Below, piece after piece: positions 1 to 6,376 of a stretch of 8,044 bases of DNA. Below the pieces are notes generated by a model. It did not search any database, was not told where the DNA came from, and was given only the letters and a program-made list of their open reading frames with translations. Origin of the DNA: an uncultured Desulfobacterales bacterium (GTDB lineage Bacteria > Desulfobacterota > Desulfobacteria > Desulfobacterales > G020354645); assembly GCA_947259865.1 (NCBI GenBank), contig CAMYNZ010000186.1:1-8044 (forward strand), written 5' to 3'. The position numbers and the translations under genes are program-made. Positions within the stretch are counted from its first letter, which is position 1, and every line of letters begins with the position of its first letter.

Positions 1-474
1 CCCCTGGATTTAACCTTTGTGTGCCCCACTGAAATCATCGCTCACGACAATCGTATTAAACAATTCGAAGAAAAAGAAGTGGCGGTTGTCGGGATATCTA
101 TTGACTCACAATACACCCATTTTGCCTGGCGCGAAACCGGGGTAAAAGCGGGCGGAATCGGTGAGGTTAAATTTCCCATGGTGGCCGACATAACCCATGA
201 GATCACGCGCGCATATGGTGTCGAACATCCGGATGGCGTTGCCATGCGCGCCTCCTTTCTGATCGATAAAGAAGGAATCGTTCAACACCAGGTGGTCAAC
301 AACCTGTCGCTGGGTCGCAATGTGGATGAAATGTTACGGATGGTGGACGCCCTGCAGTTTACAGAACGGCATGGCGAAGTCTGTCCGGCCGGATGGGAAA
401 AAGGTGAAAGCGGTATGAAACCCACGGCCGAAGGAGTGGCCGATTATTTTGCCAAAGAAGGGGATAACCTTTAG
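1..474 (+). CDS. Typical 2-Cys peroxiredoxin (AhpC/Prx1 type), 5' end outside the window
   Basis: The reading frame is open from base 1, so the true start lies left of the window; the GTG at 19 encodes the Val just before the active-site Cys and is not a start. In the 157 visible residues, PLDLTFVCPTE is the PxxxTxxC active site, with the peroxidatic Cys at visible residue 8. The resolving Cys is residue 128 in HGEVCPAGW, and the conserved Arg is in MRASFLID (residue 84). The family reduces H2O2, organic hydroperoxides and peroxynitrite in the cytoplasm, with cysteines recycled by thioredoxin or an AhpF-like reductase; no reductase gene is visible here. GGIG (51-54) and YF near the C-terminus (149-150) match the motifs linked to sensitivity to over-oxidation. 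The gene converges on 678-2663 and is followed by a palindromic repeat. The family call is secure; the electron donor is unknown. Confidence 0.95.
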   Translation, partial: PLDLTFVCPTEIIAHDNRIKQFEEKEVAVVGISIDSQYTHFAWRETGVKAGGIGEVKFPMVADITHEITRAYGVEHPDGVAMRASFLIDKEGIVQHQVVNNLSLGRNVDEMLRMVDALQFTERHGEVCPAGWEKGESGMKPTAEGVADYFAKEGDNL

Positions 475-500
475 AAAAAGGCTGTAACCCGTTGAGCAAT

Positions 501-600
501 CAAAAGAGGGGTCAAACTTTGATTTGTGATTATACAGCGGCATAAACCATGTTGTATATCCATAGCTGAATTCACAATTCAAACATTGACCCCTTTTAAC
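501..600 (-). repeat. Imperfect palindromic repeat, copy 1 (REP/MITE-like)
   Basis: The two ends are inverted copies of each other. AGGGGTCAA..TTTGA..TTGTGA on the left (about 501-530) pairs with TCACAATTCAAA..TTGACCCCTTTT on the right (about 571-600), with few mismatches and a central spacer of about 40 bases. A related element lies at 2794-2904. Read on the minus strand, both show GTTAAA..GGGG, TTGAATTGTGA, ATATACA and TAATCACAA in the same order and orientation. No transposase is encoded, so this is a non-autonomous repeat; the GGGGTCAA..TTGAATTGTGA arms recall repeats associated with REP-type (IS200-like) transposases, from memory only. The C/T-rich outer stem between two converging genes could also work as a terminator, which is inference. 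Confidence 0.75.
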
Positions 601-636
601 AGGAACAAAAGCAGCGTTGGCAATATTTTGGACAAC

Positions 637-735
637 TTACTCCCACAACCCAAACACGTCACGCCCAATTGACCATCTTATCTTTTCTTGCTCGACCTTC
701 TTGCCCAAAATCCATTTGTCGTAAAGCTCGTCGAC
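637..735 (-). pseudogene. Out-of-frame C-terminal remnant of the SDF/SBP fusion gene
   Basis: Read on the minus strand in a frame different from the main ORF (678-2663), this stretch encodes 32 residues that begin VDELYDKWILGKK and end GRDVFGLWE before a TAA stop. DELYDKWILG is the kind of sequence expected near the C-terminus of SBP_bac_3 domains (usually preceded by a stretch like KKDGT), and the Trp-rich end resembles the tails of SDF/SBP fusion proteins as I remember them. The main frame reads the same DNA as a low-complexity Ser/Arg tail ending SSKKR. The family-like sequence therefore continues here but is no longer joined to the gene. The junction lies near 735-741, just after the codons for SAEAGSAWTIL. 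Confidence 0.7.
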
Positions 736-2663
736 CGGAGGATCGTCCAGGCGGATCCCGCCTCCGCGCTGATGACGAGTGCACCAAGGTTATTTGGATT
801 GTTCGTGAAAAATTCACTATAGGATTTCATGACTTCAATATCCGTATTCGGCAGGTAGCGCTTGATATCTTTCGCCCTTATTTTTCCTACCACACCCACA
901 CGGAGATTGCGTTCTTTGTCTATCGAATGCCAGTTTTTAAACATATAGCGCCTGTGGTCTTCTACAACAACGGCGGTGGTCATATCTATGTAGGGATTCG
1001 AGAAATTCACCCTGGTGAGCCGTTCTGGGGTAACAATCAGGCCGCCGATGGCCACATCAAATTTTTTCTGAGGGTACGTTTTTGATATGGTATCGTATTC
1101 CCACGGGATAAACTCCAGCTCTACCGCCAGATCTCGTGCAAGAATATGCATTAGCTCGACATCAAAACCAACCAGAGCGCCGTTATCGTTAACAAAAGAG
1201 AATGGCAAATTTTCACGGTTATAACCAACCCGAAGCTTGCCGCGCTTTATAATTGATTTAAGTGAGTTTTTTGGCGCTCCTTCGTCTTTTGAGCCGCTCT
1301 CCTTGATATCGACCTTCTGTGAATCTCTTATTTCCGCTTGCATCAGCGTGCGCCGCTGAATGTCTTCTTTGCTTACCATTTCAGACAGCAGGAAACGTGT
1401 TCCTAGAAGTCCAACAACAAAAATCACCAACGATATTATAGAAAAGCTGAAAATTCGTGACCATTTGATTCGCAAGGCACCGGTTGCTGCGCATGCAGCC
1501 ACCAGGGTGAATGTAAACAGGTTCATGACTGCAAGAAGAGTCGCAAACCAGCTGTTGAGCACTCCCGTCACCACGTAGAGCTGATACATGTCTGATGGAA
1601 TCTGCATTTGGTCAAGCAAAAAAGGCAGGGCTAAATCCACACCACCAAACAGGGTAAAAAGTCCGATGACCGCGAAACTCGGATAATCTGTCAGGGCAAT
1701 ACTTTTGCCGACAAACCAGCCGGCAAAGAGGACAAAGAGCAGCGTCAGTAATTTGCCGATGTTGGGAAAGTTGAAGGATGTCGGGACCAGCACCTCAACA
1801 TAGTTATCAGTGTCATCATTTTTTATCTGACGATCCTCAAAAAGCGTTCTGTCATTTTGCACCAGCATTGGCAAGGTGATGAACAAGTTGCCTGTGACAA
1901 AACCAGTGGTTAGGGCAACACGGGCGGATTTCATAATTTCACGGTAACTGAAGGGGGTCAGAGCGGCGGTTATTGCCGGTAAAATCCAAAAGGTCAATAA
2001 AAGGGTCGCGATAATAAAAGGTAAAATATAGCTTTGCAAGCGACCGAACTGTTCGATGGTCATGGTGCCGGCAGCATTTGCGGCGATGGCGAAAACACCG
2101 ACCGGAGTTACCTTTACCACTATCATTGCAAGACGCGTGAGCGTTTTTGACATGGCGGACAAAATGTCTAGCAGGCTCTGTTTGTTTTCAACTCCGATAA
2201 GCGCAACACCAAAGGCGACGCTGAACACCGCTGCCGCGGGTACCACTGTGCGCGCCAGAGAGCTGAAAGGGTTGACGGGTATGTAAAGGTCAATAAAGTT
2301 TACCTCGGCGACGGTCACCAGGCTGCTGCTGAAAAACGATCCGGCTTCGATGGAGGGAAATGCAAGGGGCATTAGAAAAACAATCGTAAAGGCCAGAAAC
2401 CAGGAAGCAACCAGAACGATGCCCCCGGTGATCGCGAGTTTTTTTGCCTTCCCATAGCTTAAAGATCCGATGCCTAGCATCAATGATACTACCATGTATG
2501 GTAAAATCGACATCTGAATAAGGCCAATGTAGGCCCTGCCTAAAATATCAAGTGCCGATGCTTTCTCTCCAAAAAACAAGCCGACCGAAAGCCCAAGTGT
2601 TAAACCAATGAGGATTTGGGTTGAAAGAGAAAGGCTTCTTTTCTTTTTCGCTTGATCATTCAT
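678..2663 (-). CDS. SDF (dicarboxylate/glutamate symporter-like) membrane protein fused to a periplasmic SBP_bac_3 domain; 3' end damaged
   Basis: Residues 1-400 form an SDF-like membrane domain with helices near 14-32, 43-68, 77-103, 136-158, 177-198, 211-235, 300-322, 326-350 and 360-396. A further helix at 403-424 should bring the C-terminal part into the periplasm. A linker (425-465) leads to an SBP_bac_3 solute-binding domain from 467 (RGKLRVGYNRENLPFSF, then LVGFDVELMHILARDL and FDVAIGGLIVTPERLTRVNFS). The SDF signatures I expect, the Ser-rich HP1 loop, NMDGT in TM7 and the Asp/Arg/Asn set in TM8, are not visible; TGFVTGNLFITLP and TSFNFPNIGK stand there. The protein may sense or import an amino acid or organic acid, but the substrate is unknown. 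After SAEAGSAWTIL (642) the frame turns to an unrelated Ser/Arg tail while the expected tail continues out of frame at 637-735, so about 45-50 codons seem lost. ATG at 2663 is the best start, with AAGGAAAGGA some 15 bases upstream, rather far. No confident promoter is seen in the AT-rich 2664-2793. Possibly a pseudogene. Confidence 0.85.
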   Translation of the reverse strand: MNDQAKKKRSLSLSTQILIGLTLGLSVGLFFGEKASALDILGRAYIGLIQMSILPYMVVSLMLGIGSLSYGKAKKLAITGGIVLVASWFLAFTIVFLMPLAFPSIEAGSFFSSSLVTVAEVNFIDLYIPVNPFSSLARTVVPAAAVFSVAFGVALIGVENKQSLLDILSAMSKTLTRLAMIVVKVTPVGVFAIAANAAGTMTIEQFGRLQSYILPFIIATLLLTFWILPAITAALTPFSYREIMKSARVALTTGFVTGNLFITLPMLVQNDRTLFEDRQIKNDDTDNYVEVLVPTSFNFPNIGKLLTLLFVLFAGWFVGKSIALTDYPSFAVIGLFTLFGGVDLALPFLLDQMQIPSDMYQLYVVTGVLNSWFATLLAVMNLFTFTLVAACAATGALRIKWSRIFSFSIISLVIFVVGLLGTRFLLSEMVSKEDIQRRTLMQAEIRDSQKVDIKESGSKDEGAPKNSLKSIIKRGKLRVGYNRENLPFSFVNDNGALVGFDVELMHILARDLAVELEFIPWEYDTISKTYPQKKFDVAIGGLIVTPERLTRVNFSNPYIDMTTAVVVEDHRRYMFKNWHSIDKERNLRVGVVGKIRAKDIKRYLPNTDIEVMKSYSEFFTNNPNNLGALVISAEAGSAWTILRSTSFTTNGFWARRSSKKR

Positions 2664-2793
2664 CAGGTTATTATTGCGTCCTTTCCTTGTTGCCCTTTAA
2701 ATGATTTGACCACGACAGATGATTGTAATACTCAACTAGAGGGTAAGGATAAATTTATTTATGAAATGTTAGGATTAAATCCCCTGCAAACGT

Positions 2794-2904
2794 AAAGGGA
2801 TGAAGGGACCAAAGATTGAATTGTGATTAATCAGCTTCATGCGCACTGCTGTATATTCACAACCCATAACTCACAATTCAAGCTTTGAACCCGAACCCCT
2901 TTAA
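2794..2904 (-). repeat. Imperfect palindromic repeat, copy 2 (REP/MITE-like)
   Basis: The left arm around 2807-2826 (GGGACCAAAGATTGAATTGTGA) pairs with the right arm around 2871-2890 (TCACAATTCAAGCTTTGAAC); in the inner 19 positions 16 are complementary. Outer AAAGGG and CCCTTT blocks extend the palindrome. The spacer carries GCTGTATAT, also present as GTTGTATAT in copy 1 (501-600). Copy 2 begins 26 bases after the stop of the OmpA-like gene, the same distance that separates copy 1 from the peroxiredoxin stop. It may end or stabilise the OmpA-operon transcript. It encodes no protein. Confidence 0.7.
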
Positions 2905-2930
2905 CATTTATTGCTCTTCACTAAATTCTT

Positions 2931-4022
2931 TTATTCCACCCCACCAACGGCGATTTCCACCCGGCGGTTGAGGCTGCGCCCCTTGGCCGTATTGTTATTT
3001 GCCGTCTGGTTATACTGGCCGTACCACAGAGAAATCACCCGGTCCGGTGCGATGTTCAGGCGGTTGGTCAGGTAATCTGCAACGGATTCCGCCCGCGCCC
3101 GGGAAACCAACATCTTGTCTTTGTCGGGGCCGATGTTGCAAGAATAACCGCTGATCACGATATAAGCCTTCGGTGTTGTGCGCATAAATTGGGCCAGTTT
3201 TGCCAGGTCTTTTTTAAAAACCGGCCGAAGCGCTGCGCTGTTGAAATCGAAGTAAATATTATCCATGGAAAAACCGACGACCCGGCGCACCCTGTGAATT
3301 TTTTCATAGGCGCTGACCTTCAGCTTGAAAAGCGCACCGCTAAGATAATTCGGCCGATCCACAAAAACCTGGAAGGGAACGACCCGCGAACAGGGACTGA
3401 TGCCAGCGACAGCTTTTTCGAGTCTTTCCTGCGTTTCTCCGGTTGCACTGCTGACGATGTAAAAACAGACATCATGTTCCCGGGCGATTTCCCTTGCAAT
3501 CCGCAGCGGCGTTTTGGGGCCCTGGGTGATGCTGAATTTTCCATCGGTAAAAATGATGACCGCCGTCCTGCCGGCAAGCCCGGCCACCACTTTCCGCAGC
3601 TTGCTCAACGCGGCTTGCATCATGGCAGGCCCTTTGCCTCGATCAGGCAGGGCATCGATTGCCGCGCCGAAAAGCGTCCGATCGTATTGCGCCATGTCAG
3701 AGATCGTTTTGAAGGGCGTGTAGACAAAAAGACCGGCCTCGTACCCCAGATCCGGGAGCCATTCATTTCTATATTTTAGGAATTCTTTGGCCGCCTGGAG
3801 TCTCGACATTTCAGTCCCGGGCAACGGTTTGTTAGCGGTTGATGAGGTGTCGAAATAGACGATAAAATTGTCCACCATGCGGATCAGATCAATTTCCGCA
3901 ATGATTTCTCTTTCTAACGCGTCCTGGGTGATCACCTCGGCGGCATCAGCCTTTGAAAAATGGAACACCGTAACCAAAAGCGTGAGAGCAACTGAAAACA
4001 ACTGAGTATGCATCTTTTTCAT
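2931..4022 (-). CDS. Secreted vWA-like / OmpA C-terminal domain protein
   Basis: The product has 363 residues. A signal peptide (MKK start, hydrophobic 8-21, likely cut after ADA or AA near 26-28) sends it to the periplasm or outer membrane. Residues about 50-225 look like a von Willebrand A domain: NFIVYFDTSST (53-62) fits a slightly altered metal site (DxSxT), and VIIFTDGK (155-162) is the usual TDG strand. Residues about 250-360 are an OmpA peptidoglycan-binding domain: IYFDFNSAALRP, GYSCNIG (292-298), LVSRARAESVADYL and NRRVEI. Arg310 fits the diaminopimelate-binding Arg, but the usual Asp of G-H-T-D is Cys295. Two more Cys (186, 211) could form a disulfide. ATG at 4022 is chosen because AAGGAGG lies six bases upstream; a second Met follows at codon 4. 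It is the second gene of a pair with the lipoprotein gene upstream. A role in tethering the outer membrane to the wall or in holding a protein partner is inferred. Confidence 0.88.
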   Translation of the reverse strand: MKKMHTQLFSVALTLLVTVFHFSKADAAEVITQDALEREIIAEIDLIRMVDNFIVYFDTSSTANKPLPGTEMSRLQAAKEFLKYRNEWLPDLGYEAGLFVYTPFKTISDMAQYDRTLFGAAIDALPDRGKGPAMMQAALSKLRKVVAGLAGRTAVIIFTDGKFSITQGPKTPLRIAREIAREHDVCFYIVSSATGETQERLEKAVAGISPCSRVVPFQVFVDRPNYLSGALFKLKVSAYEKIHRVRRVVGFSMDNIYFDFNSAALRPVFKKDLAKLAQFMRTTPKAYIVISGYSCNIGPDKDKMLVSRARAESVADYLTNRLNIAPDRVISLWYGQYNQTANNNTAKGRSLNRRVEIAVGGVE

Positions 4023-4044
4023 TTTTCTCCTCCTTATGTTTTCG

Positions 4045-4575
4045 CTAATCAGATAACTTCTTGAATAACTGAGTTACTGCATAGTCCAGGCGTGCCTTAA
4101 CGGTCTGCGCGTCGGGACTTTCCTGAATTTCCGCTGTTGCGGCGCCCAACCAAATGACGAAACCGGAATCGCTATCCACAAACGCCACCACTAACCCGCC
4201 TCGAGGCACATTTTCCAGCATATCCATTTTGGTTTCAGGGTTCACCTTTAACCCGAGTGCATCCATATCAACACCCGCTGCGAAGGCGACGATCAGATCC
4301 GGGCCGGCTGTGTTTTTCGACATACCGCGCTTGCGTAGCTCGCGATCAATCAGAAACATGATCTCCGCATCTGCGTCGAATTGCGGTGGCTCCCATTGGC
4401 CATAAGGATCATTGACGATGGTGGAGGCACCCAGCAAGGCATAGGTCTTGTAACCGCTAAAATTGGCTTTGGGGTCGGCCTGTGCACCGACCTGAATATC
4501 TTTTGTCGGAACTGAGGCACAACCCACGAAGAGCATGAGAATAAAGATAATTACCGGCAGATAATTTCTGTTCAT
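4045..4575 (-). CDS. DUF4136-like lipoprotein
   Basis: The product has 176 residues. Its N-terminus MNRNYLPVIIFILMLFVGCAS is a lipoprotein signal with the lipidated Cys at 19. Phe at -3 is less usual than Leu, and Ala after the Cys fits outer-membrane sorting rather than inner-membrane retention. The mature part begins with a strand-rich stretch (DPKANFSGYKTYALL, 34-48), continues with a helix that carries DADAEIMFLIDRELRKRGM (67-85) and PDLIVAF (92-98), and ends with VIWLGAATAEI and RLDYAVTQLFKKL. This order matches the DUF4136 family, whose biochemical function is unknown. ATG at 4575 is preceded by AAGGAGG at eight bases. Only 22 bases separate its stop from the OmpA-like gene, so the two are probably co-transcribed and may act together at the outer membrane. 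Confidence 0.88.
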   Translation of the reverse strand: MNRNYLPVIIFILMLFVGCASVPTKDIQVGAQADPKANFSGYKTYALLGASTIVNDPYGQWEPPQFDADAEIMFLIDRELRKRGMSKNTAGPDLIVAFAAGVDMDALGLKVNPETKMDMLENVPRGGLVVAFVDSDSGFVIWLGAATAEIQESPDAQTVKARLDYAVTQLFKKLSD

Positions 4576-4833
4576 GATTAATTCCTCCTTGATGAAATTT
4601 ATGCTTGTAGGTCATCATTAGAAACTTTATGGGCTTTGGCGACCCCCAAAAGGAGTTGAAAATGGGGGGAATTTGAGGGATTCGGTTTTGTGTTTCCACC
4701 AGATTGTCCCGATAGTCATATATTCATCGAACAGATTCTTCGCCGTATCTATGGTTCCGGAGTGGGGGATTCAGAGCTACATGAAAAATGATCAGGGGGG
4801 ACAGGGGATGATACGACAATTTTCCGCTGGATG
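4576..4833. other. Intergenic leader of the lipoprotein/OmpA operon
   Basis: This stretch lies between two leftward genes and should hold the promoter and 5' leader of the lipoprotein gene. The Shine-Dalgarno sequence is AAGGAGG at 4584-4590 (minus). A short possible hairpin, CCCCCA at 4643-4648 against TGGGGG at 4663-4668 with a 14-base loop, lies in the leader; it lacks a T-run and is weak. I see no convincing -35/-10 pair and no strong terminator for the gene at 4834-6084. Short open frames here do not look like genes. Confidence 0.4.
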
Positions 4834-6084
4834 CTATTGGGACTGCCTCAATTTCATCCGGCAAGCCCTCCCAGGCCTCACGGCTACCAGTTGGGTAGCT
4901 AGAAATGCCCCGGCATAGTCTGCCCCGAAACCATCACGTGGCTTTTCGACAAATCTGCCGGCCAGAACCATGAACAGCGGCGTATAGGACCCCGCATGCG
5001 TCAATTCCTGCTTGTATCTTTCCATAATTTCTCCCAGGACCGGTGATTCTCCCGACAGCCAATAGTCGGCGTTTTGGGAACAAGGCCTGAACGAGCGAAC
5101 TTCGTGGCCGATGGTGACCTGACCTGACAGGATCTCTTCACCCTTGATCGGGGCTTTTAAGGCTTTCAGTTTGCCTTGGTCAAAGGCTAGATGCAATAAC
5201 GCTTCAACAGAGGGGGCGGTGCTCATCGCCTCATAGGCTCGGCGCTTGGTGTACCTGACGATAATAAGGCCCTTTTGGATCTGGAGATCCTTCGGCACAA
5301 TCCTGTCGCCAAGAAACATCGCATCGGTTCCCTGGTATCGGTCGTTCAGGTTTTCCGCGACTGCGACATAATAAAAGGTGCCGCTGCCACCGGGATCGTG
5401 TGCAAGAAAAAGGACGGCATCTTTGTCGCCGTCGCCGTCGAGGTCGCCTTCGATTGCGTCTCCTGAAACAAATGTCCGGATCTTCGTAGCCGAATCTGGC
5501 GCCCTGGCCGTTTCGCAACGACCATTTTGTAAGGTAATTTCGCGGCCTTCGATCGTAAAGGTTGCGTTCAAAGGATCTAAAGCCCAACTCTGCTCACCCG
5601 CTGAAACAGGGATCCGTTTATCGCCGGTCTTGATGTATCTTACGCCAGCGCGAGGAATCACTGCGATCGCCATCCCAACCTTATCTTCAATCGGAAACGC
5701 GGACCGGGTCTCTATGGTCAGTATTTCCGCAATCCCATCCTTGAACGACACTTTCGCGATGCTGATACGGTTGTAAAAAGCCACATTCCGGGCAAAGAGA
5801 ACCAGGTGAATTCCGAAGTCAAGATGCGGCAGCTGCTCACCAGGCTTGAAGGCGTGCCATACTCTGGCGAAGTCATCCTGGTTTCCCAGGTACCCGTTGG
5901 GTGATGTGCGCTGGCCCGCTGGAAACCGGTGGAGTTCAGAGACCGGGTAATCACCCCGCCAGTCACGCAGGATAGAAATCTCCTGCGATTCAGGTTTGGA
6001 TCCGTAGACATCTGCCCCGCCCGCCAGGAGGAAAGCGGCCAGGGCGAAAAGCAAGCGATATGACTTGCGACTGAATCGAATAAT
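4834..6084 (-). CDS. Secreted protein with PrcB-like region, EF-hand-like calcium loop and conserved C-terminal region; probable AUU start
   Basis: No enzyme signature is visible. Counting from the TTG at 6054, the hydrophobic stretch LLFALAAFLLAGGADVYG is a signal-peptide core lacking a positive n-region. Extending upstream to ATT at 6082-6084 adds IIRFSRKSYR, which gives a normal signal peptide, and AAGGAG lies seven bases before that ATT, so I place the start there (416 residues). From the TTG, residues about 38-150 (GYLGNQDDFARVWHAF, LDFGIHLVLFARN) resemble the PrcB C-terminal fold. DLDGDGDKD (204-212) is a good EF-hand-type calcium loop inside a region (EGDLDGDGDKDAVLFL, GSGTFYYVAVAENL, MFLGDRI) seen in other secreted proteins of unknown role. 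The end (GHEVRSFRPC, YWLSGESPVL, GFGADYAGAF) forms a third conserved-looking part. Possibly a periplasmic or surface calcium-binding protein. It is separated by over 250 bases from both neighbours, so it is probably its own unit. Confidence 0.75.
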   Translation of the reverse strand: MIRFSRKSYRLLFALAAFLLAGGADVYGSKPESQEISILRDWRGDYPVSELHRFPAGQRTSPNGYLGNQDDFARVWHAFKPGEQLPHLDFGIHLVLFARNVAFYNRISIAKVSFKDGIAEILTIETRSAFPIEDKVGMAIAVIPRAGVRYIKTGDKRIPVSAGEQSWALDPLNATFTIEGREITLQNGRCETARAPDSATKIRTFVSGDAIEGDLDGDGDKDAVLFLAHDPGGSGTFYYVAVAENLNDRYQGTDAMFLGDRIVPKDLQIQKGLIIVRYTKRRAYEAMSTAPSVEALLHLAFDQGKLKALKAPIKGEEILSGQVTIGHEVRSFRPCSQNADYWLSGESPVLGEIMERYKQELTHAGSYTPLFMVLAGRFVEKPRDGFGADYAGAFLATQLVAVRPGRACRMKLRQSQ

Positions 6085-6091
6085 TTTATTG

Positions 6092-6097
6092 CTCCTT
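6092..6097 (-). promoter_or_regulatory. Shine-Dalgarno sequence that points to an AUU start
   Basis: AAGGAG on the minus strand lies seven bases before ATT at 6082-6084 and ten before a second ATT at 6079-6081. No ATG, GTG or TTG stands at a workable distance in the frame of the secreted-protein gene. The only standard candidate, TTG at 6054, is more than 35 bases away and has no Shine-Dalgarno sequence of its own. The in-frame stop at 6097-6099 limits any further extension. Confidence 0.6.
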
Positions 6098-6376
6098 TAT
6101 TCAAAAATTGGACATGTGAATTGAGGTTTCAGTTGTCGGAGCCGAGGTTTCGGGTGTCCCGCCTACAATTTATCAAGCCATGGCTTGCCAAGCAGGTAAA
6201 TGAAAGAACCCCCTCGCTATATTGACGTTTGACAAAATCCTGCAGCAGCACTGTCGCCGCGACACCACCTTAGAGCGCGACCCCCAACTCAAAAACCAAA
6301 TCAACCGTGAGTTCGACTAGCCACGAAGCTGAGACGTCGGCGAATGCGAACTTCACCACTTTAGCGCTCTTCTTCT
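6098..6376. other. Intergenic region upstream of the secreted-protein gene
   Basis: This stretch lies between the end of the channel gene and the secreted-protein gene and should hold the promoter of the latter. It contains a perfect 14-base palindrome, CAAGCCATGGCTTG (6174-6187), about 90 bases before the proposed start, a possible operator. A plus-strand frame of 32 codons (6222-6320, LTFDKILQQHC onward) is open but has no start signal or recognised relative. No rho-independent terminator is seen after the channel gene: the inverted repeat CCGTTGA/TCAACGG (6383-6397) lies inside its last codons and has no T-run. Confidence 0.35.

Noticed and set aside
669..1085. Plus-strand open frame of 138 codons over the end of the SDF/SBP gene
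   Set aside because: It is antisense to a clearly recognisable SBP_bac_3 domain, and its translation has no domain features.
4457..4699. Leftward open frame of 80 codons across the lipoprotein gene start
   Set aside because: It begins in the leader and runs in the wrong frame into the lipoprotein signal peptide; the lipoprotein start has a strong Shine-Dalgarno sequence.
6174..6195. Sigma-54 promoter around TTGGCAAGCCATGGC on the minus strand
   Set aside because: The GG and GC pairs are one base off the required spacing.
6222..6320. Plus-strand open frame of 32 codons (LTFDKILQQHC onward)
   Set aside because: It looks slightly coding-like and could be a gene relic, but it has no ribosome site, no recognised relative and a length expected by chance.
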